NCBI GenBank assembly: GCA_021822385.1
Contig: JAKARC010000007.1
Coordinates: 1-64,000, forward strand
Reading direction: 5' to 3'
Source of the DNA: Pseudomonadota bacterium
GTDB taxonomy: Bacteria > Pseudomonadota > Gammaproteobacteria > Steroidobacterales > Steroidobacteraceae
Length of the DNA: 64,000 bases
This document shows positions 13,264-22,324 of this stretch, piece by piece. The notes below the pieces were generated by a model. It searched no databases. It had not been told where the DNA came from and worked only from the letters and a program-made list of their open reading frames with translations. Position 1 is the stretch's first letter; each line of letters opens with the position of its first letter. Both the position numbers and the translations under genes were made by a program.

Positions 13264-13314
13264 ACGTCGCGGGAGTCCCGCTCGGACGCGGCAATCTGCG
13301 GTAGCATTCCCGGC

Positions 13315-14667
13315 ATGTTGCCTTCGGACACGATCGTGGCGCCGGCAACTGCGCCTGGGCGCGGTGGCATCGGCATCGTGCGCGTTTCCGGACCGAAGGT
13401 CCCGGAGATCGCCGCAGCATTGCTCGGCGAATTGCCGGCGCCGCGCACGGCGCACCTGGCCCCGTTCTGCGATGCCCTCCGGGTGCCCATCGATCTCGGC
13501 TTGGCCCTGTTTTTTCCAGCGCCTCACTCCTACACCGGTGAGGACGTATTGGAATTGCACGGCCACGGCGGACCTGCGGTACTCGACGCCCTGGTGGCGC
13601 GCGTTCTCGAGCTCGGCGCCCGCGCAGCGCGTCCCGGGGAATTTACGTTGCGGGCTTTTCTGAACGACAAGCTCGACCTGGCTCAGGCAGAGGCGATTGC
13701 CGATCTGATTGATGCCGGCTCCCGCGCCGCCGCGCGCGCGGCCGTGCGCTCACTGCAGGGCGAATTCTCGGCCATGGTCCAGGGTCTGACCGAAGCCCTC
13801 ATCGAGACGCGCACGCAGGTCGAGGCGGCCATTGATTTCCCGGAGGAGGAAATAGATTTTTTTGCGGATCGCCAACTGCAGGAGCGCTTTCAGGCGCTGA
13901 GTGAGCATTTCAACGCCGTCGAGCAGAGCGCCCGCCAAGGGGCTCTGCTTCGGGATGGCATGACGGTGGTGATTGCGGGACGACCGAATGCGGGTAAGTC
14001 CAGCCTGCTCAACCGCCTGGCGGGATATGATGCCGCAATCGTCACCCCCATTGCCGGCACGACGCGAGACATCGTGCGCGAACGGATCAATGTCGATGGC
14101 ATGCCACTGCACGTGCTCGATACCGCCGGACTACGGGATGACGCGGACACGGTCGAAGCGGAGGGCATCCGCCGTGCCGAGGAGCAGATGCGGCATGCGG
14201 ACCGAGTGCTGTTCGTGATCGATCTGCTCGATGATCCGAATGCTGGCGCCTACGTCCAGGAGAAGGCGCGTCTGCCGCCCGATGTTCCGGTCACCTTGGT
14301 GCTCAACAAGAGCGATCTTGGCGGTCCCATTCCGCTCGATGACACCGTGACCGGCCCGCCCCGCATCGTGCTGTCGGCGCTGACCGGCGCGGGCATCGAT
14401 CGGTTGCGCGAGCACCTGAAGGCATGCATGGGATTCCACAGCGTCGAAGGGGGTACGGTCTCTGCGCGCCAGCGCCATCTCGACGCGCTGCTGCGCGCAC
14501 GGCAGCACGTGACCCAAGCCGAACGGCTGCTGCGCGAAACCCGTGCCGGCGAACTGGTCGCCGAGGAGCTGCGGGGTGCGCAGCGGGTGCTTGGGGAAAT
14601 CACCGGGGAGTTCACCGCCGACGATCTGCTCGGTCGGATCTTCGGGAGTTTCTGCATCGGGAAATAG
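13315..14667 (+). CDS. mnmE: tRNA uridine-5-carboxymethylaminomethyl modification GTPase MnmE
   Basis: 450 residues. N-terminal tetrahydrofolate-binding domain starts with [19 protein letters not shown]. The central G domain has [25 protein letters not shown] and NKSD. It ends in the catalytic CIGK of the [11 protein letters not shown] terminus. With MnmG it modifies the wobble uridine of several tRNAs. Last gene of the rpmH series. Confidence 0.97.
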   Translation: MLPSDTIVAPATAPGRGGIGIVRVSGPKVPEIAAALLGELPAPRTAHLAPFCDALRVPIDLGLALFFPAPHSYTGEDVLELHGHGGPAVLDALVARVLELGARAARPGEFTLRAFLNDKLDLAQAEAIADLIDAGSRAAARAAVRSLQGEFSAMVQGLTEALIETRTQVEAAIDFPEEEIDFFADRQLQERFQALSEHFNAVEQSARQGALLRDGMTVVIAGRPNAGKSSLLNRLAGYDAAIVTPIAGTTRDIVRERINVDGMPLHVLDTAGLRDDADTVEAEGIRRAEEQMRHADRVLFVIDLLDDPNAGAYVQEKARLPPDVPVTLVLNKSDLGGPIPLDDTVTGPPRIVLSALTGAGIDRLREHLKACMGFHSVEGGTVSARQRHLDALLRARQHVTQAERLLRETRAGELVAEELRGAQRVLGEITGEFTADDLLGRIFGSFCIGK

Positions 14668-15292
14668 CGCGACACACATCCCGCTCCCGATAACGTTGGC
14701 GTGGCTCGCTCGCGATACGCTGGCGTCCGCCGTCTGGTGCCATCCGCCGTGGCCAGTTCACGCGACACAATACCCACCGGCTTCGATCGTGAGACCGTGG
14801 TCGCGAGCGACTTGCTCCGCTGGCGTTCCGCCGAGCCGGCTCGCCACCTCTACCATTGGCGGCTCAGTTCCGGGCTGGAAGTCGACCGCAGCCTCAGCTG
14901 TCCGCGGAAGTCAAAACGGCCGACGCCGTGGGTGCCAGCGAAGCGCGGGATGTGGTGACGTTCCGTGAGTGCCATGCCCATGCGCCGCGCGGGATCATGT
15001 TGAGCGGCGACCCCGAGATCAGAGTCATCCGGCCGGGCGTCATCGCGAGTCCCTGGTGGGCTGTCCTGTGACGAGGACGCTGCGGTTCCTGCGCCTTCTC
15101 GGCGAGTTGAGTCATGCGACGCAATTGCCCGAGTCGACGCAGCTGGGAGCGAACCGCCGTTCGACGGATGTAACCTTCATACGACAGGTTGTCCTGGACC
15201 AAGACGAAATCGTCGGCTTCCCAATGGCATCACGCATTAGCTAGACTCCTCCTTTTTTCGCAATCATCTCCGCACCGGACCCGACCTTCCTC
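14668..15292 (+). other. 625-bp stretch without recognisable gene
   Basis: GC-rich with several short open frames on both strands, none with family-like sequence or a ribosome-binding site. No tRNA, no strong terminator and no repeat was recognised. It separates the mnmE end of the origin block from the sugar-acid island and could be decayed coding DNA. Confidence 0.5.
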
Positions 15293-16144
15293 ATGAAGTT
15301 ACTGCGCTACGGTACCGTCGGCCATGAATCGCCCGGATTGCTCGATGCCAGGGGTACGCTGCGCTCGCTCGCGGCGATCATTCCGGATCTGACGGCAGCT
15401 CATCTTTCGCCCCAGAGTCTTGCGCGTCTCGCCACGATCGATCCGGCGAAGCTGCCGGCGGTCTCGGGTAAGCCCAGACTCGGCGTGCCGTTCGCCGGCA
15501 CGCGCAAGTTCATCGCCATTGGCCTTAATTACGCCGACCACGCCGCTGAATCGAACCTGCCGATTCCGACCGAGCCGATCGTCTTCAGCAAGGCCGTCAG
15601 CTGCCTGCAGGGGCCCAATGACGAGGTGATGTTGCCGAAAGACTCGCAGAAAACCGACTGGGAGGTAGAGCTTGGCGTGGTCATCGGCACCACCGCACGT
15701 TACGTCGAGGAGCGTAATGCACTCGGGTACGTCGCCGGTTATGTCGTGGTCAACGACATTTCCGAGCGCGAATACCAGATCGAACGCGGGGGCACCTGGG
15801 ACAAAGGCAAGGGCTGCGACACCTTCGGCCCGGTCGGACCGTGGCTCGTGACACCCGATGAAGTCGGTGATCCACAGAACCTCGACCTGTGGCTCGACGT
15901 CAATGGCCGGCGCATGCAGAGCGGCAATACACGCACGATGATCTTCGGCGTTGCTCCGCTCATCAGCTACGTCAGTCGTTTCATGACTCTGGAGCCCGGG
16001 GACATCATCACGACCGGCACTCCGCCCGGCGTGGGCATGGGGCAGAAACCCACGCCGATCTACCTCAAGCCCGGCGATCAGATGCGTCTTGGCATCGACA
16101 AGCTCGGCGAACAGACACAATCCGTCTGCGCATGGCGGCGCTGA
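15293..16144 (+). CDS. Fumarylacetoacetate hydrolase (FAH) family protein
   Basis: 283 residues. A short N-terminal domain (MKLLRYGTVGHESPGLLDA) precedes the FAH catalytic fold. RKFIAIGLNYADHAAE is present, the metal-binding acidic residues lie in DWEVELGVVIG and VVNDISERE, and GDIITTGTPPGVGMG is at the C-terminal side. Family members hydrolyse or decarboxylate beta-diketo and 2-keto acids; close relatives are annotated as 2,4-diketo-3-deoxy-fuconate hydrolases or ureidoglycolate lyase-like proteins. Placement beside a GntR regulator, a sugar transporter and sugar dehydrogenases suggests a role in sugar-acid breakdown. The exact substrate is not readable. Confidence 0.87.
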   Translation: MKLLRYGTVGHESPGLLDARGTLRSLAAIIPDLTAAHLSPQSLARLATIDPAKLPAVSGKPRLGVPFAGTRKFIAIGLNYADHAAESNLPIPTEPIVFSKAVSCLQGPNDEVMLPKDSQKTDWEVELGVVIGTTARYVEERNALGYVAGYVVVNDISEREYQIERGGTWDKGKGCDTFGPVGPWLVTPDEVGDPQNLDLWLDVNGRRMQSGNTRTMIFGVAPLISYVSRFMTLEPGDIITTGTPPGVGMGQKPTPIYLKPGDQMRLGIDKLGEQTQSVCAWRR

Positions 16145-16602
16145 TGGGATCCGACCGATGCGGCCGCCGAGCGTAGCCTGCATGCACCCCGGGGCCCATG
16201 GTCTATCGAGACTGCGTGGACCGTGGTGCGACAGAGTAGCCGCCGCAGGTGCACGGATCGAGCCCACAGGACAGTCACTGCCCGCATCCTGACGAAGACC
16301 CGCCGCGAGCCGCGAACCGGCTCAAAGCGCCGCAGAGCCGCGGTCGGCAACGGTGCGCAGACGTGTCAGGGCAGGACTCCACGCACTGTGACTGGGCCGC
16401 TTCCGATGCCTGGAGGGCGGCCGCACCCCGCGCGCCGGAACCGTGACTCTGGCGTGGTGTCCACCGGCGCGACCGTCAAACACAGGGTCGGTTGCTCGCA
16501 ATTCCTCCTGAGCCCTCAAGCTCAAGGAGCACTCCGGCCCGCCGAGGTCAAGTTTACGGGGCTATACTTGCAGCCACTGATCACCCGGCGAGTGCGTCTG
16601 CG
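16145..16602 (+). other. 458-bp non-coding stretch upstream of the GntR regulator
   Basis: No gene recognised. Near the end (16553-16572) TTTACG and TATACT are visible, but spacing is short, so they do not form a convincing promoter. The two operator-like 13-mers seen further downstream at 18.7 kb do not occur here. Confidence 0.4.
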
Positions 16603-17379
16603 ATGCGAGCCCCGAAGCCCATTTCCATCAGCGGTGCACCGCGTGCCAAAGCGTTGCGGCTGCACGGTACCATTGCCCGTGATATTGGTGTGCGCATCGT
16701 GTCGGGGTCGATCGCACCGCGCACGGTGATGGATGGAGAGATCGCCGCGAGCGAGCGCTTGCAGGTGTCGCGTACGGCGTATCGGGAGGCGCTGCGCATC
16801 CTTGCCGCCAAGGGGCTGCTCGAGTCGCGCCCGAAGCTCGGCACGCGGGTGAATGAGGCGAGCGCCTGGCATCTGCTCGATCCGGATGTCGTCTCCTGGA
16901 TCTTCAGTGCCGAACCGGACCCGCGCCTGCTGTCGGGGCTGTTCGAGCTGCGCGCGATCATCGAGCCGGCGGCTGCAGCGCTGGCCGCGACCCGCCGGAC
17001 CCGCGAGCAACTGCATGCGTTGGGTACCGCCCTCGACACCATGGCGGCCGAGTCGCTCGCCGTCGAGGCGGGCCAGCAGGCCGATCGACAGTTCCATTCG
17101 GTGCTGCTTGAAGCTTCAGCCAATCCATTTCTCGCCTCGCTGACGAGCGGTATTGCCGCCGCCGTCAGTTGGACCACTATTTTCAAGCAACGCACGGCGC
17201 CGCTCGTGCGCGATCCGCTGCCCGACCATCGGCGCGTGTATGCGGCGGTGGCCCGACGTGATGCGCGGGCCGCGCGGGCCGCCATGGCCGATCTGGTGCG
17301 TCTGGCGCGGCTCGACACGACCCGGGCACGGCCGGCGGTCAGGAAGCGCTCAGCTGTTCGTTCGGCACGGCGCCGGTAG
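16603..17379 (+). CDS. FadR-subfamily GntR transcriptional regulator
   Basis: 258 residues from ATG 16603. The winged helix-turn-helix occupies about residues 20-85 (ERLQVSRTAYREALRILAAKGLLESRP), followed by the all-helical FCD ligand domain with His-rich metal-site positions (FHSVLLEASANPF, DHRRVYAAV). It resembles DgoR-like repressors of sugar-acid pathways. Its end overlaps the convergent transporter gene by 41 bp. The likely targets are the two near-identical sites at 18710 and 18771 and the catabolic genes around it; this link is inferred. Confidence 0.88.
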   Translation: MRAPKPISISGAPRAKALRLHGTIARDIGVRIVSGSIAPRTVMDGEIAASERLQVSRTAYREALRILAAKGLLESRPKLGTRVNEASAWHLLDPDVVSWIFSAEPDPRLLSGLFELRAIIEPAAAALAATRRTREQLHALGTALDTMAAESLAVEAGQQADRQFHSVLLEASANPFLASLTSGIAAAVSWTTIFKQRTAPLVRDPLPDHRRVYAAVARRDARAARAAMADLVRLARLDTTRARPAVRKRSAVRSARRR

Positions 17380-18649
17380 CGCGGTAGCCCCACAACGCAT
17401 AAAAGAGCACGTAGCCGTAGCAGGCCCACGGCAGGATGTACGACAGATGCAGACCGATGTGGTCTGCGAGCACACCTTGCAGCTCCGCCAAGCCACCGCC
17501 GGCGATCGCCATGATGAGCAATCCCGAACCTTCCTCGGTCAAGGGTCCGAGGCCGCTGATGCCGAGCGTGAAAATCGTCGGGAACATGATCGAGTTGCAC
17601 AGCCCGACCGCAAGCAGACAGTACATCGCAACGTGGCCGCTCGTGACCAGGACGGTGGCTACCAGCGCCAGCGCCCCCACCGCAACGGCAGTCAGCAGCC
17701 GCTGCGGTCGCATCCGACGCAGCAGCCACGCGCCGATGAAGCGCCCGGCCATGGCACCGCCCCAATAGAGCGTGAGATAGTCGGCGGCCCGCTGATGCGA
17801 CAAGCCGCCGATGGACGGCATGGACATGAAGTTGATCAGTGTCGAGCCGATGCCGACCTCGCAGATCAGATAGAGCGCGATCGCCGGCACGCCGAACACC
17901 AGATTGCGGTGCCGCCAGAGGCTGTGGCGCGCGCGCTCGCTGCTCGCCATGCGGCGCGTCTCCTTGCCGAGATCCGGCAGCCGCACGCGCCACACGAGCG
18001 CGGCGAGCGCCAAAAGAACCACGGCGATGAGCGCGTACGGCAATTCGACCGTGTGCACGCTCGCGACCCGCTGCGCGGCGGTCAGGTGGGCCGCAGCGCG
18101 CCCGGCGGCGGGGCTGTGCCCGAGGATCAGCAGGCCGCCGAACAGGGGCGCGAGCATGGTGCCGGCGGAGTTCAGCGCCTGGACCAGGTTCAGGCGGCTC
18201 GAGGCGGTGGCGGGCGGACCGATGACGGCAACATACGGATTGGCGGCCACCTGCAGCAGGGTGATCGAACCGGCCAGCAGAAACAGCGCCACCAGAAACA
18301 GACCGTAAGACTCCAGCATGGCCGCTGGAATGAAACCCGCGGCGCTCACGCCCATGCCGAGCAGACCGAGCACCACGGCAAGCTTGTAGCCGGTACGCTC
18401 GAGAATCTTGGCCGACGGTATGGCCATGATGAGGTAGGCCAGGAAGAACACCAGCTGAATGAGCAGAACCTGGCCATAGTCGAGCTGGAACGCGGTCTTG
18501 AAGTGCGGGATCAGGGTGTCGTTCAGGACCGTCACGAAACCCCACATGAAGAAGACGGTGGCGAGCACCGTGAGCGCCGCAGAGTAAGTCTGCCTGAGGC
18601 CGCTTCCCGGGCGCACCGTGCGCGCATCGCCGCCGATCATCACTGCCAT
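17339..18649 (-). CDS. MFS sugar transporter, FucP/GluP type
   Basis: 436 residues with about 12 hydrophobic segments. TVLATVFFMWGFVTVLNDTL near residue 27 is the hallmark of fucose/glucose-galactose permeases, with LLQVAANPYVAVIGP and SRLNLVQALNSAGTM further on. It is a proton-coupled inner-membrane importer of hexoses or pentoses. Divergent from the AraD1-type gene, with operator-like site 1 about 60 bp upstream of its start. Confidence 0.9.
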   Translation of the reverse strand: MAVMIGGDARTVRPGSGLRQTYSAALTVLATVFFMWGFVTVLNDTLIPHFKTAFQLDYGQVLLIQLVFFLAYLIMAIPSAKILERTGYKLAVVLGLLGMGVSAAGFIPAAMLESYGLFLVALFLLAGSITLLQVAANPYVAVIGPPATASSRLNLVQALNSAGTMLAPLFGGLLILGHSPAAGRAAAHLTAAQRVASVHTVELPYALIAVVLLALAALVWRVRLPDLGKETRRMASSERARHSLWRHRNLVFGVPAIALYLICEVGIGSTLINFMSMPSIGGLSHQRAADYLTLYWGGAMAGRFIGAWLLRRMRPQRLLTAVAVGALALVATVLVTSGHVAMYCLLAVGLCNSIMFPTIFTLGISGLGPLTEEGSGLLIMAIAGGGLAELQGVLADHIGLHLSYILPWACYGYVLFYALWGYRATGAVPNEQLSAS

Positions 18650-18709
18650 GCTGAACGCTCCGCATCGGTGGGCTCTGCCCTGAGCGCGATGGCGCCACGG
18701 CCTGCCGTA

Positions 18710-18722
18710 TAATCAGACAATT
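18710..18722. promoter_or_regulatory. Operator-like site 1 (TAATCAGACAATT)
   Basis: TAATCAGACAATT, reading AATTGTCTGATTA on the other strand. That is the imperfect GTC-N-GA(C/T) palindrome style of FadR-subfamily GntR repressors. It overlaps a TATAAT at 18708-18713. A second copy with two transition differences lies 61 bp downstream. Confidence 0.55.
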
Positions 18723-18770
18723 GGATTTAACGATACGGAGCTGATGGAGCGGCTGTCAAGCCCTGTATAT

Positions 18771-18783
18771 TAATCGGATAATT
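18771..18783. promoter_or_regulatory. Operator-like site 2 (TAATCGGATAATT)
   Basis: TAATCGGATAATT matches site 1 at 11 of 13 positions and abuts a TATATT at 18766-18771. It ends 43 bp before the AraD1-type start codon. The 61-bp spacing is about six helical turns, which would put both sites on the same DNA face. Confidence 0.55.
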
Positions 18784-18826
18784 AAGCGGCGCGGCCGCTC
18801 CATGAGAAGGCAGCATCGGAGTCTCC

Positions 18827-19807
18827 ATGTCTTTGCGTCTGGTACAAGTTGAAGCCGCCGGTGCGCGCGGTGTCGCGGTGCTCGCTGACCGGCATTCGGC
18901 CTATCGCCTGGCGGATGTCGCCAGTGTCTACGCGCTGGCGAGCGAGGCCATCGCCAGCGGTCTGACACTGGCTGAGGTCGTGGGCCGGCGGCGCACAGCA
19001 GAGCGCATCGCGCTCGCGGACGTTCGGCTGCTGGCGCCGATCGACCATCCGGACCCGGCGCACGTGTATCTGACCGGTACGGGCCTGACCCACCTGGGCT
19101 CGGCGGAGAGTCGCGACAAGATGCATGCACTCGCAGCCGGCGAGGCCGGCCAGACAGACTCCATGCGGATCTTTCGTGAGGGGCTTGCGGGCGGCAAGCC
19201 GCGCGCGGGCCACCCGGGAGTGCAGCCGGAATGGTTCTACAAGGGCGATGGCGCAAGCATCGCGGCGAACGGTGCGCCGCTCGAGTCACCGCCATTTGCG
19301 CTCGATGCCGGTGAGGAGCCGGAAATCGCCGGCATCTATCTGATCGACCCCGCAGGCGTACCGCGGCGACTCGGCTTCTGCCTTGCCAATGAGTTCTCCG
19401 ATCATGTGACCGAGCGGCACAATTACCTGTGGCTCGCGCACTCGAAGCTGCGCCCGGCGGCATTAGGTTCCGAGCTGCTCACCGGCGAGCTGCCCGCCGA
19501 CGTGCGCGGCACCAGCCGTATTCTCCGCGGCGGACGGGTGCTGTGGGAAAAGCCGTTTCTCACCGGCGAGACGAACATGTCGCACTCGATTGCCAACCTC
19601 GAGCACCACCATTTCAAATACGCCAATTTTCGCCGTCCCGGAGACATCCACGTCCACTTCTTCGGCACCGCGACGTTGTCATTTTCCGATCAGGTCCGCC
19701 CCGAGCCGGGCGACGTATTTGATATCCAAGCCGACGCCTTCCTGCTGCCGCTGCGCAATCCGCTCGCGCGCAGCGCAATCTCGGGGATCGAGCCTCGACC
19801 CCTATGA
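18827..19807 (+). CDS. AraD1/GguC-family protein (FAH superfamily), probable 2-keto-3-deoxy-pentonate dehydratase
   Basis: 326 residues; GGAG lies 5-6 bases before the ATG. YLTGTGLTHLGSAESRDKMH, QPEWFYKGDG, LCLANEFSDHVTER-like FCLANEFSDHVTE, ETNMSHSIANLEHHHFKYA and a C-terminal HVHFFGTATLSFSDQV are the family blocks. AraD1/GguC proteins are predicted to dehydrate 2-keto-3-deoxy sugar acids to 2-oxoglutarate semialdehyde. The neighbouring semialdehyde dehydrogenase and XylB-like dehydrogenase agree with this. The reaction has not been shown for this protein. Confidence 0.82.
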   Translation: MSLRLVQVEAAGARGVAVLADRHSAYRLADVASVYALASEAIASGLTLAEVVGRRRTAERIALADVRLLAPIDHPDPAHVYLTGTGLTHLGSAESRDKMHALAAGEAGQTDSMRIFREGLAGGKPRAGHPGVQPEWFYKGDGASIAANGAPLESPPFALDAGEEPEIAGIYLIDPAGVPRRLGFCLANEFSDHVTERHNYLWLAHSKLRPAALGSELLTGELPADVRGTSRILRGGRVLWEKPFLTGETNMSHSIANLEHHHFKYANFRRPGDIHVHFFGTATLSFSDQVRPEPGDVFDIQADAFLLPLRNPLARSAISGIEPRPL

Positions 19808-19833
19808 ACGTCCGCGCAGACGATGCCGGCGGA

Positions 19834-21417
19834 TCAACCGCGTCGGGCCAGACGCCGCTCGCCGTCCAATCGATGCGGCCAGCCCGGCAGCTCGGCCGTC
19901 CGCAACTCGACGGGCAGCAGCGCCTCAGGGAAACCCTGATAGCAGACCGGTCGCAGGAATCGTTCGATCGCCAAGCTGCCCACCGACGTGCTGCGGGCAT
20001 CGGAGGTGGCCGGGAACGGCCCGCCGTGGACCATGGCATGAGAGACCTCGACGCCGGTGGGCCAGCCATTGACGATGAGGCGACCGGCCTTACGCTCGAG
20101 CGCGGGCAGCAGGGCCTGGGCGAGCGGCTGGTCGGATTCCTCCATATGCACAGCGAGGGTCAACTGGCCTTCGAGCTGCTCGATGATCTGCCGGACCTCA
20201 CCGAGCGTTGCGCAGTGCACCAGCAGCGCAGCCGGGCCGAAGGTTTCCTCGGCGAGTTGCGGCTGGTCGATCAGCGCGGCGGCCGGGACGCCGAACAGCG
20301 CGGCGCGGCCGCTGTTCGCGGCACCGCCCTCGCCGCCGTGCGCGAGCCACTGAGCGCCATGCGCGCGCGTGCGCTCGAGACTCTGCACATAGTTTCGCTG
20401 AATGCCTGCGGTGAGCATGACACCCGGTGTGACACCGGCGAGGGCAGTGCGGGCCGCCTCGATGAAGGCCTGCACCGGCGGACACTGCAGCGCGAGCAGG
20501 ATGCCGGGGTTGGTGCACATCTGGCCTACCGCCAGCGTCAGCGAGCTGACGAACTCGTGCGCCAGGCGCTCGGCGCGCGCGCCGAGGGCGCCCGGGAGCA
20601 AGATCACCGGATTGACACTGCTCATCTCGGCAAATACCGGGATCGGCACCGGACGCTGCGCCGCCACCTGCATCAGCGCCAGTCCGCCGGCGCGCGAACC
20701 GGTGAACGCGACCGCGTGAATGCGACGGTCGGCGACGAGCGTTGCGCCGAGCTGTGTATCCGGGCCATTCAGCAGCGAAAACACCCCCGCGGGCATCCCG
20801 GTCTCGGCCGCAGCGGCCACGATGGCCTGTGCCACCCATTCGCTGGTGCCGGGATGGGCGGGGTGGCCCTTGACCACGATGGGACAGCCGGCCGCAAGTG
20901 CCGCCGCACTGTCGCCGCCGGCGACCGAGAACGCGAGCGGAAAATTGCTTGCACCGAACACCGCAACCGGCCCGACGGCGATCCGACGCAGGCGCAGGTC
21001 CGGACGTGGCGCGGGCTGTCGGTGCGGCAGCGCCGGGTCGACGCGCAGATCCAGCCACTCGCCCATCCGCAGCTCGGCAGCAAACATCCGCAGCTGGTGT
21101 GCAGTGCGTGCCCGCTCGCTCTCCAGCCGCGCCATGGGCAGTGCGGTCTCACGGTGCGCACGCTCGAGCAGCGGCTCGCCTTGCGCCATGATGTGCGCAG
21201 CGATGGCCTCCAGAAACACGGCACGCCGTTCGGGCGCGAGCCCCCGATATGCATCGAACGCCTCATGCGCGCGCGCACAGGCGGCCTCGATTTCGGCCGC
21301 GCCCGCAACGCTGAAGGCAGGCTCGAGCGGCCGGCCGCAGCTCGGATCGTAGGCTTGGAACTTGCGCGCGCTACCGTGGCGCTCGCCACCGATGAACAGC
21401 TCTCCCGTCAATGTCAT
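19834..21417 (-). CDS. NADP-type aldehyde dehydrogenase, likely 2-oxoglutarate semialdehyde dehydrogenase
   Basis: 527 residues, longer than the usual 480-490 and typical of the KGSADH group. GELFIGGERHG is at the start, VAVFGASNFPLAFSVAGGDS is the cofactor segment, FAEMSSVNPVI carries the general-base Glu, and GQMCTNPGILL carries the catalytic Cys. This group oxidises 2-oxoglutarate semialdehyde to 2-oxoglutarate, the last step of oxidative pentose or sugar-acid routes. Convergent with the AraD1-type gene (26-bp gap) and divergent from the SDR gene. Confidence 0.87.
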   Translation of the reverse strand: MTLTGELFIGGERHGSARKFQAYDPSCGRPLEPAFSVAGAAEIEAACARAHEAFDAYRGLAPERRAVFLEAIAAHIMAQGEPLLERAHRETALPMARLESERARTAHQLRMFAAELRMGEWLDLRVDPALPHRQPAPRPDLRLRRIAVGPVAVFGASNFPLAFSVAGGDSAAALAAGCPIVVKGHPAHPGTSEWVAQAIVAAAAETGMPAGVFSLLNGPDTQLGATLVADRRIHAVAFTGSRAGGLALMQVAAQRPVPIPVFAEMSSVNPVILLPGALGARAERLAHEFVSSLTLAVGQMCTNPGILLALQCPPVQAFIEAARTALAGVTPGVMLTAGIQRNYVQSLERTRAHGAQWLAHGGEGGAANSGRAALFGVPAAALIDQPQLAEETFGPAALLVHCATLGEVRQIIEQLEGQLTLAVHMEESDQPLAQALLPALERKAGRLIVNGWPTGVEVSHAMVHGGPFPATSDARSTSVGSLAIERFLRPVCYQGFPEALLPVELRTAELPGWPHRLDGERRLARRG

Positions 21418-21528
21418 GTGACCGCTACGCTCCTAAGCTCATGTCGCGTGGGCGCATGATGATACGCTCGCACGCGCCATGATGCGCCTCGTTCTCAACC
21501 ACCATGTTTTTTCGGAGTGCTCCGCAAG

Positions 21529-22287
21529 ATGACAGCCGTATATTCGGATCTGAAAGATCAAGTTGTTCTGGTGACCGGCGGCGGCTCGGGGATCGGCGCC
21601 GCAGTGGTGCGGGCATTTGCCGGACAGCGGGCCAAAGTCGCCTTCATCGACGTGATGCCGGAGCCGGCGCGGGCGCTTGCGGCCGAGCTTACCGACGCCG
21701 GTGTCACCGTGCACTTCGAGCCGTGCGATCTCACTGACATCGACGCACTACGGCTAGCCGTCGCGAACTGCGCGGCGCGCCTAGGTCCGATCACCATACT
21801 GGTCAACAACGCTGCCAGTGACGAGCGACATGCCACGGAAGAGGTTACCGAGGCGTTGTGGGATGGTCGCATGGCCGTCAATCTCAAGCAGCAGTTCTTC
21901 TGTGCGCAGGCGGTGCTGCCGGGCATGAAGTCTGCTGGTCGCGGCGCGATCATCAATCTCGGCTCAACGTCATGGATCATCGGCCAGGGTGGCATGGTCG
22001 CCTACACCACGGCGAAGTCCGCGGTGCTGGGCCTCACCCGCTCCCTGGCACGCGATTACGGCGTCTACGGCATCCGCGTCAACGCAGTCGCCCCGGGCTG
22101 GATCATGACGCCGCGCCAATTGGAAAAATGGGTCACGCCGGAGACCGAAAAGGAAATCAACCTGCGCCAATGCCTCAAGCGCAAGCTCCAGCCCGAGGAA
22201 GTCGCGAACGTCATCGTTTTTCTCGCCTCGGACGCCGCGAGCGCGTGTACCAATCAGCAATATATCGTCGACGGCGGATGGGTTTGA
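21529..22287 (+). CDS. SDR sugar 1-dehydrogenase, XylB-like
   Basis: 252 residues from ATG 21529; a GTG at 21517 is the alternative. VTGGGSGIGAA binds the cofactor, NNAAS and YTTAK are the SDR catalytic motifs. The C-terminal region (GWIMTPRQLEKW, EKEINLRQCLKRKLQPEEVA, FLASDAASACTNQQYIVDGG) closely follows the Caulobacter-type D-xylose dehydrogenase pattern. Predicted to oxidise a free aldose such as xylose or arabinose to its lactone. It leads into the following aldehyde dehydrogenase, with a 37-bp gap. Confidence 0.86.
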   Translation: MTAVYSDLKDQVVLVTGGGSGIGAAVVRAFAGQRAKVAFIDVMPEPARALAAELTDAGVTVHFEPCDLTDIDALRLAVANCAARLGPITILVNNAASDERHATEEVTEALWDGRMAVNLKQQFFCAQAVLPGMKSAGRGAIINLGSTSWIIGQGGMVAYTTAKSAVLGLTRSLARDYGVYGIRVNAVAPGWIMTPRQLEKWVTPETEKEINLRQCLKRKLQPEEVANVIVFLASDAASACTNQQYIVDGGWV

Positions 22288-22324
22288 CCACCGGCCGTGA
22301 CTCTCCGGACGGAGGATCGACACC

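Noticed and set aside
14969-15244. 91-codon open frame between mnmE and the FAH gene
   Set aside because: No ribosome-binding site, no family-like sequence and competing frames on both strands.
17153-18712. 519-codon open frame antisense to the MFS transporter
   Set aside because: Highly polar His/Gln/Arg product, the complement of a hydrophobic membrane protein.
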